Positions 8,470 to 17,941 of a stretch of DNA of 64,000 nt are shown piece after piece. Numbering within the stretch: the stretch's first letter is position 1; the number at the start of each line of letters is the position of its first letter. Source of the DNA: an uncultured Bacilli bacterium (GTDB taxonomy: Bacteria > Bacillota_I > Bacilli_A > RF39 > UBA660); assembly GCA_934098665.1 (NCBI GenBank), contig CAKOOO010000003.1:41327-105326 (forward strand), read 5' to 3'. The position numbers and the translations under genes were made by a program. The notes under the pieces are model-generated. The model did no database searches, had not been told where the DNA came from, and worked only from the letters and a program-made list of their open reading frames with translations.

Positions 8470-8667
8470 ATGAAAAAAGGAAATAATGTTTTAATTATAT
8501 TTATTTTATGTATACTAATTTGCTTAATATCTACATCATATTTTTTCTTAAATAAAAACGTTACTAAAGAAAAAGTATATTATTTAGAAAAAATTAATGA
8601 GAAAAAAATTAAAACAATTAACATGAATAAAGAATTTGTTCAAAATAAAAAAATTGCTAAAAATTAA
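8470..8667 (+). CDS. Small single-span membrane protein, unknown function
   Basis: This 65-residue protein has a hydrophobic segment at residues 7-28 and a lysine-rich, probably external, tail. It has its own promoter, an AAGGGGG ribosome-binding site and a terminator. I recognise no family. It diverges from the Tad operon and might be a small accessory protein, but nothing in the sequence proves that. Confidence 0.6.
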   Translation: MKKGNNVLIIFILCILICLISTSYFFLNKNVTKEKVYYLEKINEKKIKTINMNKEFVQNKKIAKN

Positions 8668-8682
8668 TTTAGCAGTTTTTTT
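8654..8682 (+). terminator. Terminator of the small membrane protein gene
   Basis: TTGCTAAA, a short loop and TTTAGCAG followed by seven T residues, overlapping the stop codon. Confidence 0.85.
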
Positions 8683-8692
8683 ATTGCAATAA

Positions 8693-8986
8693 TTATTTTT
8701 TTAAGTTATTTTCCTTTAAAGTTAGAAAAAGTTCATTTAATTCATTATAAACTTTATTATAAACATCCTCACGTTTAACTATAACACTTGCATTTAATAA
8801 AGAATTTGCATAAGAAATAAGCTGTTCATTATCAAGTAGTTTATTATATGCGAGCATTTTTAATAAACTCACATATTCTATAAAGCTTTTTTCACTTAAT
8901 CTATTTTCTTTGACATATGCTTGCATATTTCTAAATGTTTTTTTAGATTTAACTAAAATGTCTAACAAATATAATGGATACTGCAC
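8693..8986 (-). CDS. Conserved-looking helical protein of 97 residues, GTG start
   Basis: The frame can be extended to 9040, but that region contains a perfect promoter. The real start is GTG 8986 (VQYPLYLLDILVKS), placed eight bases after AAGGGGG. The product is predicted to be all-helical and soluble (FIEYVSLLKMLAYNKLL, VYNKVYNELNELFLTLKE). I recognise no family. It lies directly downstream of the ClpC-like gene but has its own promoter. Confidence 0.6.
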   Translation of the reverse strand: MQYPLYLLDILVKSKKTFRNMQAYVKENRLSEKSFIEYVSLLKMLAYNKLLDNEQLISYANSLLNASVIVKREDVYNKVYNELNELFLTLKENNLKK

Positions 8987-9011
8987 TATAACTTCCCCCT
9001 TAACTAAAATA

Positions 9012-9040
9012 ATTATAGCATATATTAATATAACTGTCAA
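9012..9040 (-). promoter_or_regulatory. Consensus sigma-A promoter
   Basis: TTGACA (9035-9040) and TATAAT (9012-9017) with a 17-base spacer on the minus strand. Both hexamers are perfect, and their position inside the longer open frame fixes the GTG start of the downstream gene. Confidence 0.88.
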
Positions 9041-9052
9041 ATATGTGTAAAG

Positions 9053-10831
9053 TTATAAATGTACTACATCAGAATTTATATTGTTATTAATAAACCCAAC
9101 ATTATTTTCCTTAACTGTATAAACAACAATAGCATTATTAAAAGATACATATTCGTTATTATATTCAACAGTGTTATTTTCTTTAGCTTTTTTTACTAGA
9201 TTATTAAAATTATAATTATCTAAACTATTTACGATAAATATAGTACTTGGATTATATTTTATTTTAGAAATTACTTTATTTATATCAATGCCAACATTAA
9301 AAGTATCATAATTAATTGCATTTGCTAAATCAGTAATAGCATTTTTATAATTTCCTACAATAGTTATAATACTTATTTCATTATTTTTTAGTTTACTAAT
9401 AATACTTTCAATAAATTTTTCACTATATTTTTCTTTTAAAGAATTTTTTATCATTTTAGTTTTTTTATCTTTATCTATAATATTATTTTTAAGTTCTAAA
9501 ACATTTAATATATCATCTTTTTTAACATATATATTTCTACCACTTTTAATTAGTTTTAAATCTTTCAAAAGTTTTTGTTCTTCCTTACTTTTTATAAGTG
9601 CCTCTTTAAAATTACCAGTTTCTAAACTAAACATTTTTTTATTTTCAATTTGTTTTAATTTAAATTCAGTTTCTTTTATAACATTACTTGTGTTTTTAAG
9701 TTTTACATAAGAAAGTGTACTATCAAGAAGTTCTAAAGCTTTATCTGGATTTTTTTTATTAGGAAAATAAATATTTGCTAAATGAGTAATTGTTTCAATA
9801 TTTTCATCACTTATATTAACTTTATGATATTTTATATATTCATCTTTAACACTTTTTAAAATATTAATGGTTTCATTTTCATTAGGTTCTTTTATAAAAA
9901 TGGTTTCAAATCTTCGAGATAAGGCTTTATCCTTTAAAATATAGTTTTCATACTCTTCTTTAGTAGTGGCTCCAATACACTTAATATCTGCCCTTGCTAA
10001 AACTGGTTTTAATATATCTCCAGCTCCAATTGCTCCTTCAGCGGCTCCAGCATTTACCATTGAGTGAACCTCATCAATAAATAAAATTATATTATCTTTA
10101 TCACTAATTTCTTTTAAAATATTATTAAGTCTTTCCTCAAACTCACCACGATATTTTGTACCAGCAATTAAACTTGCCATTGAAAGCTCAACAATTAAAA
10201 AGTTAGAAAACTCACTTGACACCATGTTTTTACTAATTCTTCGAGCAATTTCTTCAACTATAGCACTTTTTCCAACACCAGCTTCGCCAATAAGTAAAGG
10301 ATTATTTTTTTTCTTACGAATAAGGGTTTCTAATATTAAATTAATTTCTTTATCGCGACCCACAAGTTTTTCAGAAAAATCTACTGTTTCATTTAATACT
10401 TTACCATATTTAAAAATAAGTAAATCTTCTTTGTTATCTTTATTTTTTAAATAATTATAAATACTATCCACATCTACATCCATATTCATAAGTATTCTGA
10501 TAGCTACACCTTCTCCTTCATTTAAAACATTAAAGAAAAGTTGTTCTAAGCTAGCATCATTTCCTGATAAACATATTATTCTTTTTAAAAGTGGTGTATA
10601 AACATTTATTTTTTCATTTTCTTTCGATGGCTCGACTAAAGAGTTTAATGCCTTAGCAAAACTATCATAAGTTAAATTATATTTTTTTAAATAATCTGTA
10701 AGAGCACATTTATTTTTAAGTATTGCAAGAAGTAAATGCTCTGTACCTACATATTCTGATTTAAAACGTTTGCGTTCATTTTCAGTTTCCCTAAAAAGTT
10801 TGCATAAATTTTCATTATATATATTTTCCAT
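9053..10831 (-). CDS. ClpC-like AAA+ protein with degenerate second ATPase module
   Basis: Residues 1-130 form a Clp N-domain (LFRETENERKRFKSEYVGTEHLLLAIL). Residues about 155-400 form a full AAA module with Walker A GEAGVGKSAIVE, Walker B ILFIDEVHSM, the AAEGAIGAGDILKP loop and arginine finger LSRRFETIFI. A short UVR-like middle follows. The remainder (about 440-592) aligns in layout with the D2 module but lacks Walker A (VGNYKNAITDL instead of GxxxxGKT) and the usual C-terminus. At 592 residues it is about 200 shorter than ClpC. It could be an adaptor-like or ClpP-independent unfoldase, so clpC itself may be elsewhere. Confidence 0.75.
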   Translation of the reverse strand: MENIYNENLCKLFRETENERKRFKSEYVGTEHLLLAILKNKCALTDYLKKYNLTYDSFAKALNSLVEPSKENEKINVYTPLLKRIICLSGNDASLEQLFFNVLNEGEGVAIRILMNMDVDVDSIYNYLKNKDNKEDLLIFKYGKVLNETVDFSEKLVGRDKEINLILETLIRKKKNNPLLIGEAGVGKSAIVEEIARRISKNMVSSEFSNFLIVELSMASLIAGTKYRGEFEERLNNILKEISDKDNIILFIDEVHSMVNAGAAEGAIGAGDILKPVLARADIKCIGATTKEEYENYILKDKALSRRFETIFIKEPNENETINILKSVKDEYIKYHKVNISDENIETITHLANIYFPNKKNPDKALELLDSTLSYVKLKNTSNVIKETEFKLKQIENKKMFSLETGNFKEALIKSKEEQKLLKDLKLIKSGRNIYVKKDDILNVLELKNNIIDKDKKTKMIKNSLKEKYSEKFIESIISKLKNNEISIITIVGNYKNAITDLANAINYDTFNVGIDINKVISKIKYNPSTIFIVNSLDNYNFNNLVKKAKENNTVEYNNEYVSFNNAIVVYTVKENNVGFINNNINSDVVHL

Positions 10832-10919
10832 ACACTATAATTATGTTAAAAAGATAAAAAATATATTCATAGTTATTGAAAGAAAATTAAAGATAATTTA
10901 TAATTAAAATGGTGATAGT

Positions 10920-12341
10920 ATGGACGAAGGTAAAGCAAAACTTATAAAAGAAATAATTACAAGATTTATTACTCATCAAGATGAAAAAATTTTGGAACTT
11001 GAAAATATTAAAGTAAAACTTGATTTATATGAAGAATTAATAAGGCTTTTAGATAATAATATAGATATTGTAATTGAAAATAAAATTATTATAGAAATAC
11101 TTTTAGACACAATTTATAATTTAGATACATATAATATGTTATTTATAAATAAAGTTGTTTCAAATGATGAAAAAGAAATTCACAAATTACTTAATACTTT
11201 TAAAGAGCAATATGAACAGCTTAAGTTAAAAGAAAGTCTTCTTACAAATGAAATAAAAAATTATAAAGCACTATCACATGATGCAAATGTTTTTTTAGTA
11301 GCTCTTAAAAATAAAATACCTGTAAACAGAATTTGCACTGAAAATGTTAAAAGAATACTTTTAATTATGCAAAGTGAAATGTTTTTAGAAAATAAAGATA
11401 TGACCCTACTTATTAATGAACTTAACTTTTATAGTCAAAAAATTTCTATGGTAAGTGAAAAAGATAAATTATTTATTTATAATGCTTATTTAAAAATACC
11501 TACAATAGTAAATATGGGTTATGAAGTTATCAAAGATGTTGAAGTCGAACCTAATAGAAAAGTGCTTCTTGATAATGTTGCTAAAGCGGTATATAAAGAA
11601 CTTGGTAATGTAAAACCAAATGATATCGAACATTTTTTTATATATTATCTTGAAGAAGATTACGATATCGAAGAAGTACAGTATATCACTGGAAAAACAA
11701 TAAACCTTATGCAAAATGATTTAGTTATTTACTATGAGTTTGCTATAGAAAATGCTGAAAATAAAGAAAATGAAGCAAGAAAATCAATTACTGATGAATA
11801 CTTTAGTTTATTTAATAAATATGTAAAACTACGCGCTTATTATGATAAAATTGAAGAAATGCTTGAATACAAAGAAGTTCCTGAAACTGAAGAATTACCT
11901 TTAAAAGTTGATGTATATCAAAATGAACTATACTTTGCTTCCTCGAAGGCTAATCCATTAAAATCAAAAATTCTTGCTGATTTAAAAGATATTCCCGAAG
12001 AGTATTATGAAAATATTTATAGCCTTTTAGAGGAATTTAAAAAAGGCACTTTACCTAAAGGAGCTATTAAAAAACTACAAAATAATGGTAAACTTGAGGA
12101 TGTATATGAAATAAAGGGATTTCAAATAAGAATAATATTTAAACAAATACAAAATAATTCATATTGCGTTTTAGGGGCTTTTATTAAGAAAGATAACAAT
12201 GATATAAAAAGTTATAATAATATTGGCCGAAGAAAAATGAATATTCCACAAAATTTAATTTATGCAAAAATGGTATCATCTCAAATGCAAAAAGAATTAT
12301 ATGATGTTTTATTAAGTAAAAAAAGAACAAGTACACTATAA
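10920..12341 (+). CDS. Helical protein with a RelE/ParE-like C-terminal domain, unknown function
   Basis: This 473-residue protein is mostly alpha-helical and charged (residues 1-370). The C-terminal hundred residues contain EEFKKGTLPKGAIKKLQNNG, KLEDVYEIKGFQIRIIF and YCVLGAFIKKDNND, resembling the beta-sheet core of RelE/HigB-type toxins or phage Gp49-like proteins. The start is ATG 10920 after GGTGATAGT. It is a plus-strand gene between minus-strand neighbours, with its own terminator. No antitoxin gene is adjacent, so a classical toxin role is doubtful. The function remains unassigned. Confidence 0.6.
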   Translation: MDEGKAKLIKEIITRFITHQDEKILELENIKVKLDLYEELIRLLDNNIDIVIENKIIIEILLDTIYNLDTYNMLFINKVVSNDEKEIHKLLNTFKEQYEQLKLKESLLTNEIKNYKALSHDANVFLVALKNKIPVNRICTENVKRILLIMQSEMFLENKDMTLLINELNFYSQKISMVSEKDKLFIYNAYLKIPTIVNMGYEVIKDVEVEPNRKVLLDNVAKAVYKELGNVKPNDIEHFFIYYLEEDYDIEEVQYITGKTINLMQNDLVIYYEFAIENAENKENEARKSITDEYFSLFNKYVKLRAYYDKIEEMLEYKEVPETEELPLKVDVYQNELYFASSKANPLKSKILADLKDIPEEYYENIYSLLEEFKKGTLPKGAIKKLQNNGKLEDVYEIKGFQIRIIFKQIQNNSYCVLGAFIKKDNNDIKSYNNIGRRKMNIPQNLIYAKMVSSQMQKELYDVLLSKKRTSTL

Positions 12342-12372
12342 AAAAGAAGGAAAAAAATCATCCTTCTTTTTT
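12340..12372 (+). terminator. Terminator of the helical-protein gene
   Basis: AAAAAAGAAGGA and TCCTTCTTTTTT form a perfect 12-bp inverted repeat immediately after the stop codon. Confidence 0.9.
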
Positions 12373-12473
12373 AGAATATTACTTTTCAATATCGTTAACT
12401 TTAGTATGTTAGATTGATATTAAAACTATTAAAATGTACTAAGTAATACCTGTGTACATATTAATAATATATA

Positions 12474-13319
12474 CTAATTTTCAGTTTTTATAATAACATT
12501 ATTTGCCAATTTTTCATTTTCTCTTTGATAATTTAAGGCCATTCCAATAACAAATACATAAGCAAGGAAATAAAACCAAATCATTAAAATACAAATATTA
12601 GCAAGCCCTCCATAAAATGATGTGTATGATGCGTAATTTAAAATGTATACTGAATATATTTCTGTAACTATAGTCCATAGTATTGTTGTAAATAGTGCTC
12701 CATAATTAGTATTATGAGATTTAATTTTTTTATCTGGAGCAAGTGTATAAATTATTTTTATTAAGAAAAACATTATTACTATCATCATCGGGCTTCTTAA
12801 ATAGTCAAATACTTTAATAATTAAATTTGTTATATTTTCATTTAAGTTTACTTTCATTATAAGTGATACTATTGCTCCACCAAATACAGGTACAAGTAGT
12901 AAAAATGCAAGAAGTAAAACAAGTATAATGGATAAAACAATTGCCTTAAATCTACGTTTAAACCAGCCTTTATTTTCTATATTATAAACAGCATTAGAAC
13001 ATAAAATTACAGAGTCCATACCATTACTTGCTAAATAGTAACATGTTACTATTACAATTGTAAGTCTTAAACCTGCAATAGAGCTTGTTCCTGTAGATAG
13101 AAGTAATGATGCTACATCTTTAGAAAAAGCCTTTTGTAAAAAGTTATAAATAAAATCTACGGATAAATTAAGTATTGATGCAAGATATGTTAAAAGTGTA
13201 AGTGTTGGAACTATTGCAAGTACCATAAAAAACGCAAGTTGTCCAGGAAGAAGTTTCATATCACTTCTTCTTATTACTTTATAAAATCTTTTAAAAAATC
13301 TTTTAATCTTTGTTTTCAT
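12474..13319 (-). CDS. YihY/BrkB-family inner-membrane protein
   Basis: This 281-residue polytopic protein has about six membrane segments. Family hallmarks include LLPGQLAFFMVLAIVPTLTL near residues 22-41 and the late YGGLANICILMIWFYFLAYVF. Members were once called RNase BN, but the nuclease assignment was withdrawn; a transport or lipid-related role is suspected. It overlaps the GGDEF gene upstream by 17 bases and so belongs to the same operon (15769 down to 12474). Confidence 0.85.
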   Translation of the reverse strand: MKTKIKRFFKRFYKVIRRSDMKLLPGQLAFFMVLAIVPTLTLLTYLASILNLSVDFIYNFLQKAFSKDVASLLLSTGTSSIAGLRLTIVIVTCYYLASNGMDSVILCSNAVYNIENKGWFKRRFKAIVLSIILVLLLAFLLLVPVFGGAIVSLIMKVNLNENITNLIIKVFDYLRSPMMIVIMFFLIKIIYTLAPDKKIKSHNTNYGALFTTILWTIVTEIYSVYILNYASYTSFYGGLANICILMIWFYFLAYVFVIGMALNYQRENEKLANNVIIKTEN

Positions 13320-15309
13320 TTACTTCCTTTTGTTTTTTTAATACTTTTGTAGCCTCATTTAAGGCATCTTCAATAGTTTTAATTTCATCTATTTTCATTG
13401 AATAACCAAATTCAGCACCATATTCATATGGTAATTTTTTAAATTCTTTATTTAATTTATGAATATAATTAGTTATTTGTTTTTGATTATAACCCACTAA
13501 ATATACAACAAATTCATTACCATCAGTTCTTATTATATCCGAGTTATCAAGTTGAGTTCTTATAAGTACATTGGCAGCAGCTTTTATTTGTTTATCCCCT
13601 TCTTCATAACCTTTTGTATCATTAATTTGTTGGATATGATTTAAATCAATTACAAGTATTGTCTGTGGATAAATCGTATTATTATTCCAAATATTAAGAT
13701 TTTCTGATAAATAATTACGATTTTTAAGAAGAGTTAATTGATCTATAAAACGCATTTTATCATCTTTTTTAATTTTTTTAGCAATAGTTATTTTTTTAGT
13801 TTTTCTAATAACAACATATGCTATTACTAAAAATGCTATTAAAAAGTAAATAAAATATTTTGCAAGTAGTGATAAAACCCTACCATATTTAACAGTTTCA
13901 CTATGATTATTAATACCTTCATTTAATATTTTATGACTATCCACTATTGTTATATATTTATTTAATAATTTATATAGAGTATTATTTTCCTTTAATCTAA
14001 AGTTATATACTTCATTTAACTTGCCACTTGTTCTTATTGTATAATTTTCAAGACCATGAGTTTTATAATATTCATATATGTTACTATCCACTAAAATAAT
14101 GACATCTTTATTATTAAGTTTAGTCATTTCTTTACTGGTTTTATAGGTTTTAACATTAACATTTAAACTTTTTAAATATGAATATAAAAGTGAATTATTT
14201 TGTACATATACTTCTTTGTTTTCAAGAGCATTAATACTATTTATAACAATATCATTTTTAATATTAGCAACTATAACATAATTTACATCTACTCCACTTT
14301 GTGTTTTATAATATTCATCTAAATTATAATATCCAAAATAAGCATCTATTTCTTTATTAGTTATTGCTTTATTAAATTTTGCAAAATTACTATATTTTTT
14401 AAATGTAAAATCAGTCCCAGAAAAAGACATAAAATTTTTCAGATAAACTGCTACAATACCACCATAATTACCACCAGAAATAACTTCATATGGAGAATTA
14501 TTTACATAGCCATATTTATAACTAACAGAACGCATTTCATCAATTTGCATATCAGTTAAATTTAAACTTTTAGATACAATATTAAATAAATTGGTATTAT
14601 AACTTTCATCAAAATTTTCTTTCCATGTATCTAAATATTTTCTTAATATAGAACCTATTTCGTTATTTTCAGTAGTAAGTACATAATAAATATCTATATC
14701 ACTAAAATGATAAATAATTTCTTTATTACTACTTAAAATATTATTTAAATATAAATGAAGTGGCACTATAGCATATTTATTTTCCTCAAAAGAAGACATT
14801 AAATCATCAATATTATCATAAGTAGAATAACTTAAATTATAATTAGTTAAATATTTTGTAACATTTTTGCTATCACTAGATAAAATTGATATAGTACCCT
14901 TTATATCAAAAGGACTTGATATAATTTCATAACTATTTGATATTAATACATAGTGATCAGTATATATAACATTATCACTTTCATTAATTTCATTTTTTAC
15001 ATTTAAACTTGTACCAATTACATTTGCTCCATTATTAAAGGTAACTTTATTAATATTTAAATTATATTCATTTTCAAAAGATGATAAAAAATCATAAAAT
15101 ACTCCACTACCAGAGTCACCAAAAACGGCACTATTATTTAAAACGTTTACATTAATTAGTGTAGATGTTTGACTATTTTCATCTATCCATTTTTTTTCAG
15201 CAACAGTAAGTTTATTTGTTTTTAGATACATTATTATTCCAAATACTACTCCCGCTATGAAAAGACAAAGAAAAGTGCATAAAAGCACTATTTTATTTTT
15301 CTTCTTCAT
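13303..15309 (-). CDS. Membrane protein with extracellular solute-binding-like domains and degenerate GGDEF domain
   Basis: The 668 residues have a membrane segment at 7-28, a large external region (30-480) resembling tandem type-3 solute-binding domains (SGSGVFYDFLSSFENEYNL, AYFGYYNLDEYYKTQ), a second membrane span near 485-505, and a cytoplasmic GGDEF fold from about 525. The signature reads IIRTDGNEFVVYL, so the active-site GGDEF is DGNEF, missing the first Gly and the Asp expected at position three. Catalysis of c-di-GMP synthesis is therefore doubtful; it may be a receptor or pseudo-enzyme. Confidence 0.8.
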   Translation of the reverse strand: MKKKNKIVLLCTFLCLFIAGVVFGIIMYLKTNKLTVAEKKWIDENSQTSTLINVNVLNNSAVFGDSGSGVFYDFLSSFENEYNLNINKVTFNNGANVIGTSLNVKNEINESDNVIYTDHYVLISNSYEIISSPFDIKGTISILSSDSKNVTKYLTNYNLSYSTYDNIDDLMSSFEENKYAIVPLHLYLNNILSSNKEIIYHFSDIDIYYVLTTENNEIGSILRKYLDTWKENFDESYNTNLFNIVSKSLNLTDMQIDEMRSVSYKYGYVNNSPYEVISGGNYGGIVAVYLKNFMSFSGTDFTFKKYSNFAKFNKAITNKEIDAYFGYYNLDEYYKTQSGVDVNYVIVANIKNDIVINSINALENKEVYVQNNSLLYSYLKSLNVNVKTYKTSKEMTKLNNKDVIILVDSNIYEYYKTHGLENYTIRTSGKLNEVYNFRLKENNTLYKLLNKYITIVDSHKILNEGINNHSETVKYGRVLSLLAKYFIYFLIAFLVIAYVVIRKTKKITIAKKIKKDDKMRFIDQLTLLKNRNYLSENLNIWNNNTIYPQTILVIDLNHIQQINDTKGYEEGDKQIKAAANVLIRTQLDNSDIIRTDGNEFVVYLVGYNQKQITNYIHKLNKEFKKLPYEYGAEFGYSMKIDEIKTIEDALNEATKVLKKQKEVNENKD

Positions 15310-15769
15310 TTTCTTCCTCTTTTATAGGTGTATTATTATTCCATGATATTTTTTCAGAGGCAACATTTTTAGATGCCATTATCGTAAAATTATCACTAGA
15401 TAAAATAAATTGTAAATCATAATAAGATAAAATATCTTCGGAAAATAAACTTAAATTATCTTCTACTAATTTTTTAGCATTATCTAAACTAATATTTTCA
15501 TCAAATTTAATATTTACATAAATAATTCTACCTTTTGTATTAAATTCTACACTCTTTACACTTTCATTTGCTAAAAGTGTTTCTTTATAATTTGATTTAA
15601 GTTCACTAGATATTGGATGTTTCTCAATACCATTTAACCTATTCCCATATTCATTAGTATCCTTTGAATAAAAGAATGTTAGAGCAACAGAGCATATAGC
15701 AATAAAACATACTATAAGTATTATTACTAAAACAAAAACCACCCTATTACTTTTCCATAATTTTTTCAT
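15293..15769 (-). CDS. Membrane-anchored small protein, unknown
   Basis: This 158-residue protein has one N-terminal membrane span (residues 10-32), an external alpha/beta domain of about 110 residues and an acidic Glu-rich tail. The first half of the domain (VKSVEFNTKGRIIYVNIKF) resembles small asp23-type folds only weakly. It starts the three-gene operon with the GGDEF and BrkB genes, overlapping the former by 17 bases, so a role in the same envelope function is plausible. I recognise no family. Confidence 0.6.
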   Translation of the reverse strand: MKKLWKSNRVVFVLVIILIVCFIAICSVALTFFYSKDTNEYGNRLNGIEKHPISSELKSNYKETLLANESVKSVEFNTKGRIIYVNIKFDENISLDNAKKLVEDNLSLFSEDILSYYDLQFILSSDNFTIMASKNVASEKISWNNNTPIKEEENEEEK

Positions 15770-15845
15770 TTCTCACCTCAAATGCACATCTATTATACTA
15801 CATATTATGACATAAATCAATTTACATGAAATTAGTAAATATATC

Positions 15846-15872
15846 CAAAAGAAAATTCACTATTAAGTGAAC
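15846..15872 (-). terminator. Terminator after surface protein gene A
   Basis: Minus-strand TTCACT TAAT AGTGAA followed by TTTTCTTTT, just downstream of the stop at 15873. Confidence 0.75.
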
Positions 15873-17609
15873 TTAACTTCCCACTACATATGGATTATTC
15901 CATGTACCATTGCCAGAAAGATTAGCATCTTTTGATATTGAGATAACTGGTCGAACGCCTAAAGCCGTTCTATCCGGGGTCGAATCAGAAATTTTTCCCG
16001 ATGAAGTTGTATAAAAAGTGTACCCATAATCTTCGTAAAAACCATAAGGTGACATAGACCAATAGTCTTGATTTGTATATAAATAATAATTTGTATTATC
16101 ACTTTTGGGATTTCCACCTGCCATTAACAATTCATCGGCTGTTATTAAACCAACAGGATATGTTAATGCACCATTTCCAAACTCACTTTCATCATTTAAA
16201 ATTATTTTATTTACCGTAAACATATCACTTTTTTCAGAACATATTAAACTAGGTGCAGTACCTTTACTCAAATAACCCAAATTCAATCTATTAGCTGGAT
16301 AATAGTAACCAAATTCTGCATAGTTGTATTTTTCCCATAAACCAGCATCCCTATCATTACAATAAATTGCATCTACCACTATTGATGAATCTGTACTTAC
16401 TAATGAAGTTGATGAATACCAACTATCCAAAGCCTGTTTAATTTTACTATTATTAACAGTATTTCCATCTATAGTACAGTTTTCATTTTGTGAGTCACAT
16501 TTTCCATAACCATATTGTTGATCCGATATGTATTGATATCCAACACAAGCCGTTGTTTCGCAAGAATTATTATATACTGTAGTTGTTGCTTGCGTACCAT
16601 CTCCTGTCATAATAACTTTTTGATTTTCGATTGGTGCGGTTGTTCCTGTATATATCAGTCTTACACTACCATCGCCATTTATTCTAATTATTCGCCAATA
16701 CATATCATTATTTGAATTATCTTTACCAAATTTTACCCAGTTATTATCTACGGCACCTCGAAAATAATATGATGTTCCAAAATTATCTTCAGATAAATAA
16801 AGTCCTTCATTTAATGTTGCGATATTATCAAAATTAGGCTTTTCTGCATTTAAATTATTATTTGATAGCAATTTTTTTCCTATAGTGCCTGGGATATCCA
16901 AGGCAATTATATCACAATTTTTATTTGATACATATATTTTACCAGTAAATCCTTTTTCAGAAAGTTGACCTTGAAATACATCTAAATTATAATATTTTCC
17001 TGTAATTGTCCATTTTTGTTCAGTTTCTTTTGTAGCACTATTATTATTGATTATTGCATTACTTACAAGGACTCTTTTTGCTCCAACTGAATTGGTAGTA
17101 TCTTTTGCTGTCCATGAACTATCATAATTAAAGTTTTTTTCTTCATTATAGTTATTTGTTCCTGTACTTGGTCCTGATACTTGCATGGTTATTTCTTTAG
17201 TAACAGTTGTATTAGTTTCCTCATTCTTAGATACATAAGTAACATCATCACCATATATATACGAATTATAATCATACTCATATACTATATCATAAGTACA
17301 TGAAACTAATTGATTATCATCACCTGATATTAAGTTTACTGAAAGTGTAGCTGTATTTTCTGCAATAGCATTTACAGTACTATTATTAGAACGTTCCATT
17401 GCTGCACCACTAACTTGTATATTTAGTTGGGTTGCATTTGATGTAAAAACAACATTTCCTCCAGATAATGCTGTCACATTTACTGCAACATTATTGGTAA
17501 GACCAGCACTCATATCACTAAAATATGCAAATGCTGCCGCTATAACAATAACAAAAAGCATCATTGCTGATACAAAACTTATTACTTTAACTTTCTTTTT
17601 ATTTTCCAT
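15873..17609 (-). CDS. Phase-variable exported surface protein A
   Basis: The 578 residues start MENKKKVKVISFVSAMMLFV with a signal or anchor helix ending AFAYFSDMSAG, reminiscent of SipW-processed TasA/camelysin-type leaders. The N-terminal half has beta-rich sequence with ATLSVNLISGDDNQLVSCTYD. The C-terminal half has YYFRGAVDNNWVKFG, YWRIIRINGDGSVRL, GLITADELLMAGG, YWSMSPYG and GVRPVISISKDANL, resembling C-type-lectin-like or DUF6273-type domains. Eight or more cysteines suggest disulfides outside the cell. It is a paralogue of protein B, with almost identical first 45 residues. Its promoter lies in an invertible segment (17708-17829), now in the ON orientation. Confidence 0.8.
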   Translation of the reverse strand: MENKKKVKVISFVSAMMLFVIVIAAAFAYFSDMSAGLTNNVAVNVTALSGGNVVFTSNATQLNIQVSGAAMERSNNSTVNAIAENTATLSVNLISGDDNQLVSCTYDIVYEYDYNSYIYGDDVTYVSKNEETNTTVTKEITMQVSGPSTGTNNYNEEKNFNYDSSWTAKDTTNSVGAKRVLVSNAIINNNSATKETEQKWTITGKYYNLDVFQGQLSEKGFTGKIYVSNKNCDIIALDIPGTIGKKLLSNNNLNAEKPNFDNIATLNEGLYLSEDNFGTSYYFRGAVDNNWVKFGKDNSNNDMYWRIIRINGDGSVRLIYTGTTAPIENQKVIMTGDGTQATTTVYNNSCETTACVGYQYISDQQYGYGKCDSQNENCTIDGNTVNNSKIKQALDSWYSSTSLVSTDSSIVVDAIYCNDRDAGLWEKYNYAEFGYYYPANRLNLGYLSKGTAPSLICSEKSDMFTVNKIILNDESEFGNGALTYPVGLITADELLMAGGNPKSDNTNYYLYTNQDYWSMSPYGFYEDYGYTFYTTSSGKISDSTPDRTALGVRPVISISKDANLSGNGTWNNPYVVGS

Positions 17610-17707
17610 AAATCTTCACCCTTTCACAAAATACGAATAATTAAAATTTTTTATAAATTTAAATCCTAATTTTTGCCCATAAATATGCACGTCTATTTTC
17701 TTAAATT

Positions 17708-17829
17708 AGATACTTTTAAAAAAACTCTACCTTGATTTTACATACTTTACACTAAAATAATACACTATTTTTTATAATTTTTAAAGTCTTTTTAACGATT
17801 TTACGTTTTCATTTTTTTTAAATGTATCT
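17708..17829. repeat. Invertible promoter cassette A (ON orientation)
   Basis: The left arm 17708-17724 (AGATACTTTTAAAAAAA) and right arm 17813-17829 are inverted repeats matching at 16 of 17 bases, enclosing 88 bp with a promoter directed at gene A. Centre and flanks closely match cassettes B (19807-19931) and C (30719-30843). In C the centre is reversed relative to the flanks, direct evidence that such segments flip. The right flank carries a small deletion relative to B and C. Confidence 0.85.
17757..17785 (-). promoter_or_regulatory. Invertible promoter of surface protein gene A
   Basis: TTTAAA (17780-17785), 17-base spacer, TATTAT (17757-17762) on the minus strand, reading out of the cassette toward the ATG at 17609 through a leader of about 140 bases. 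Confidence 0.75.
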
Positions 17830-17911
17830 ACACGAAAAATGTAAACACTGGGGAAAATAGAAAATTCATGTAATTTTTTTAAATTTAAACTTTTTTTATT
17901 TTTTATGTAAA

Positions 17912-17941
17912 ATAAAAAAAAGAGCAAGATATACTTGCTTA
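17912..17941 (-). terminator. Terminator after surface protein gene B
   Basis: Minus-strand GCAAG TATAT CTTGC followed by TC and a run of eight T residues. It insulates gene B from cassette A. Confidence 0.85.

Noticed and set aside
8987..9040. N-terminal extension of the gene at 8693-8986
   Set aside because: The 54 bases contain a perfect TTGACA-17-TATAAT promoter; the GTG at 8986 has its own ribosome-binding site.
12374..12473. Possible additional invertible cassette upstream of the BrkB operon end
   Set aside because: The region is AT-rich, but has no pair of inverted arms matching the cassette core, and no promoter pair.
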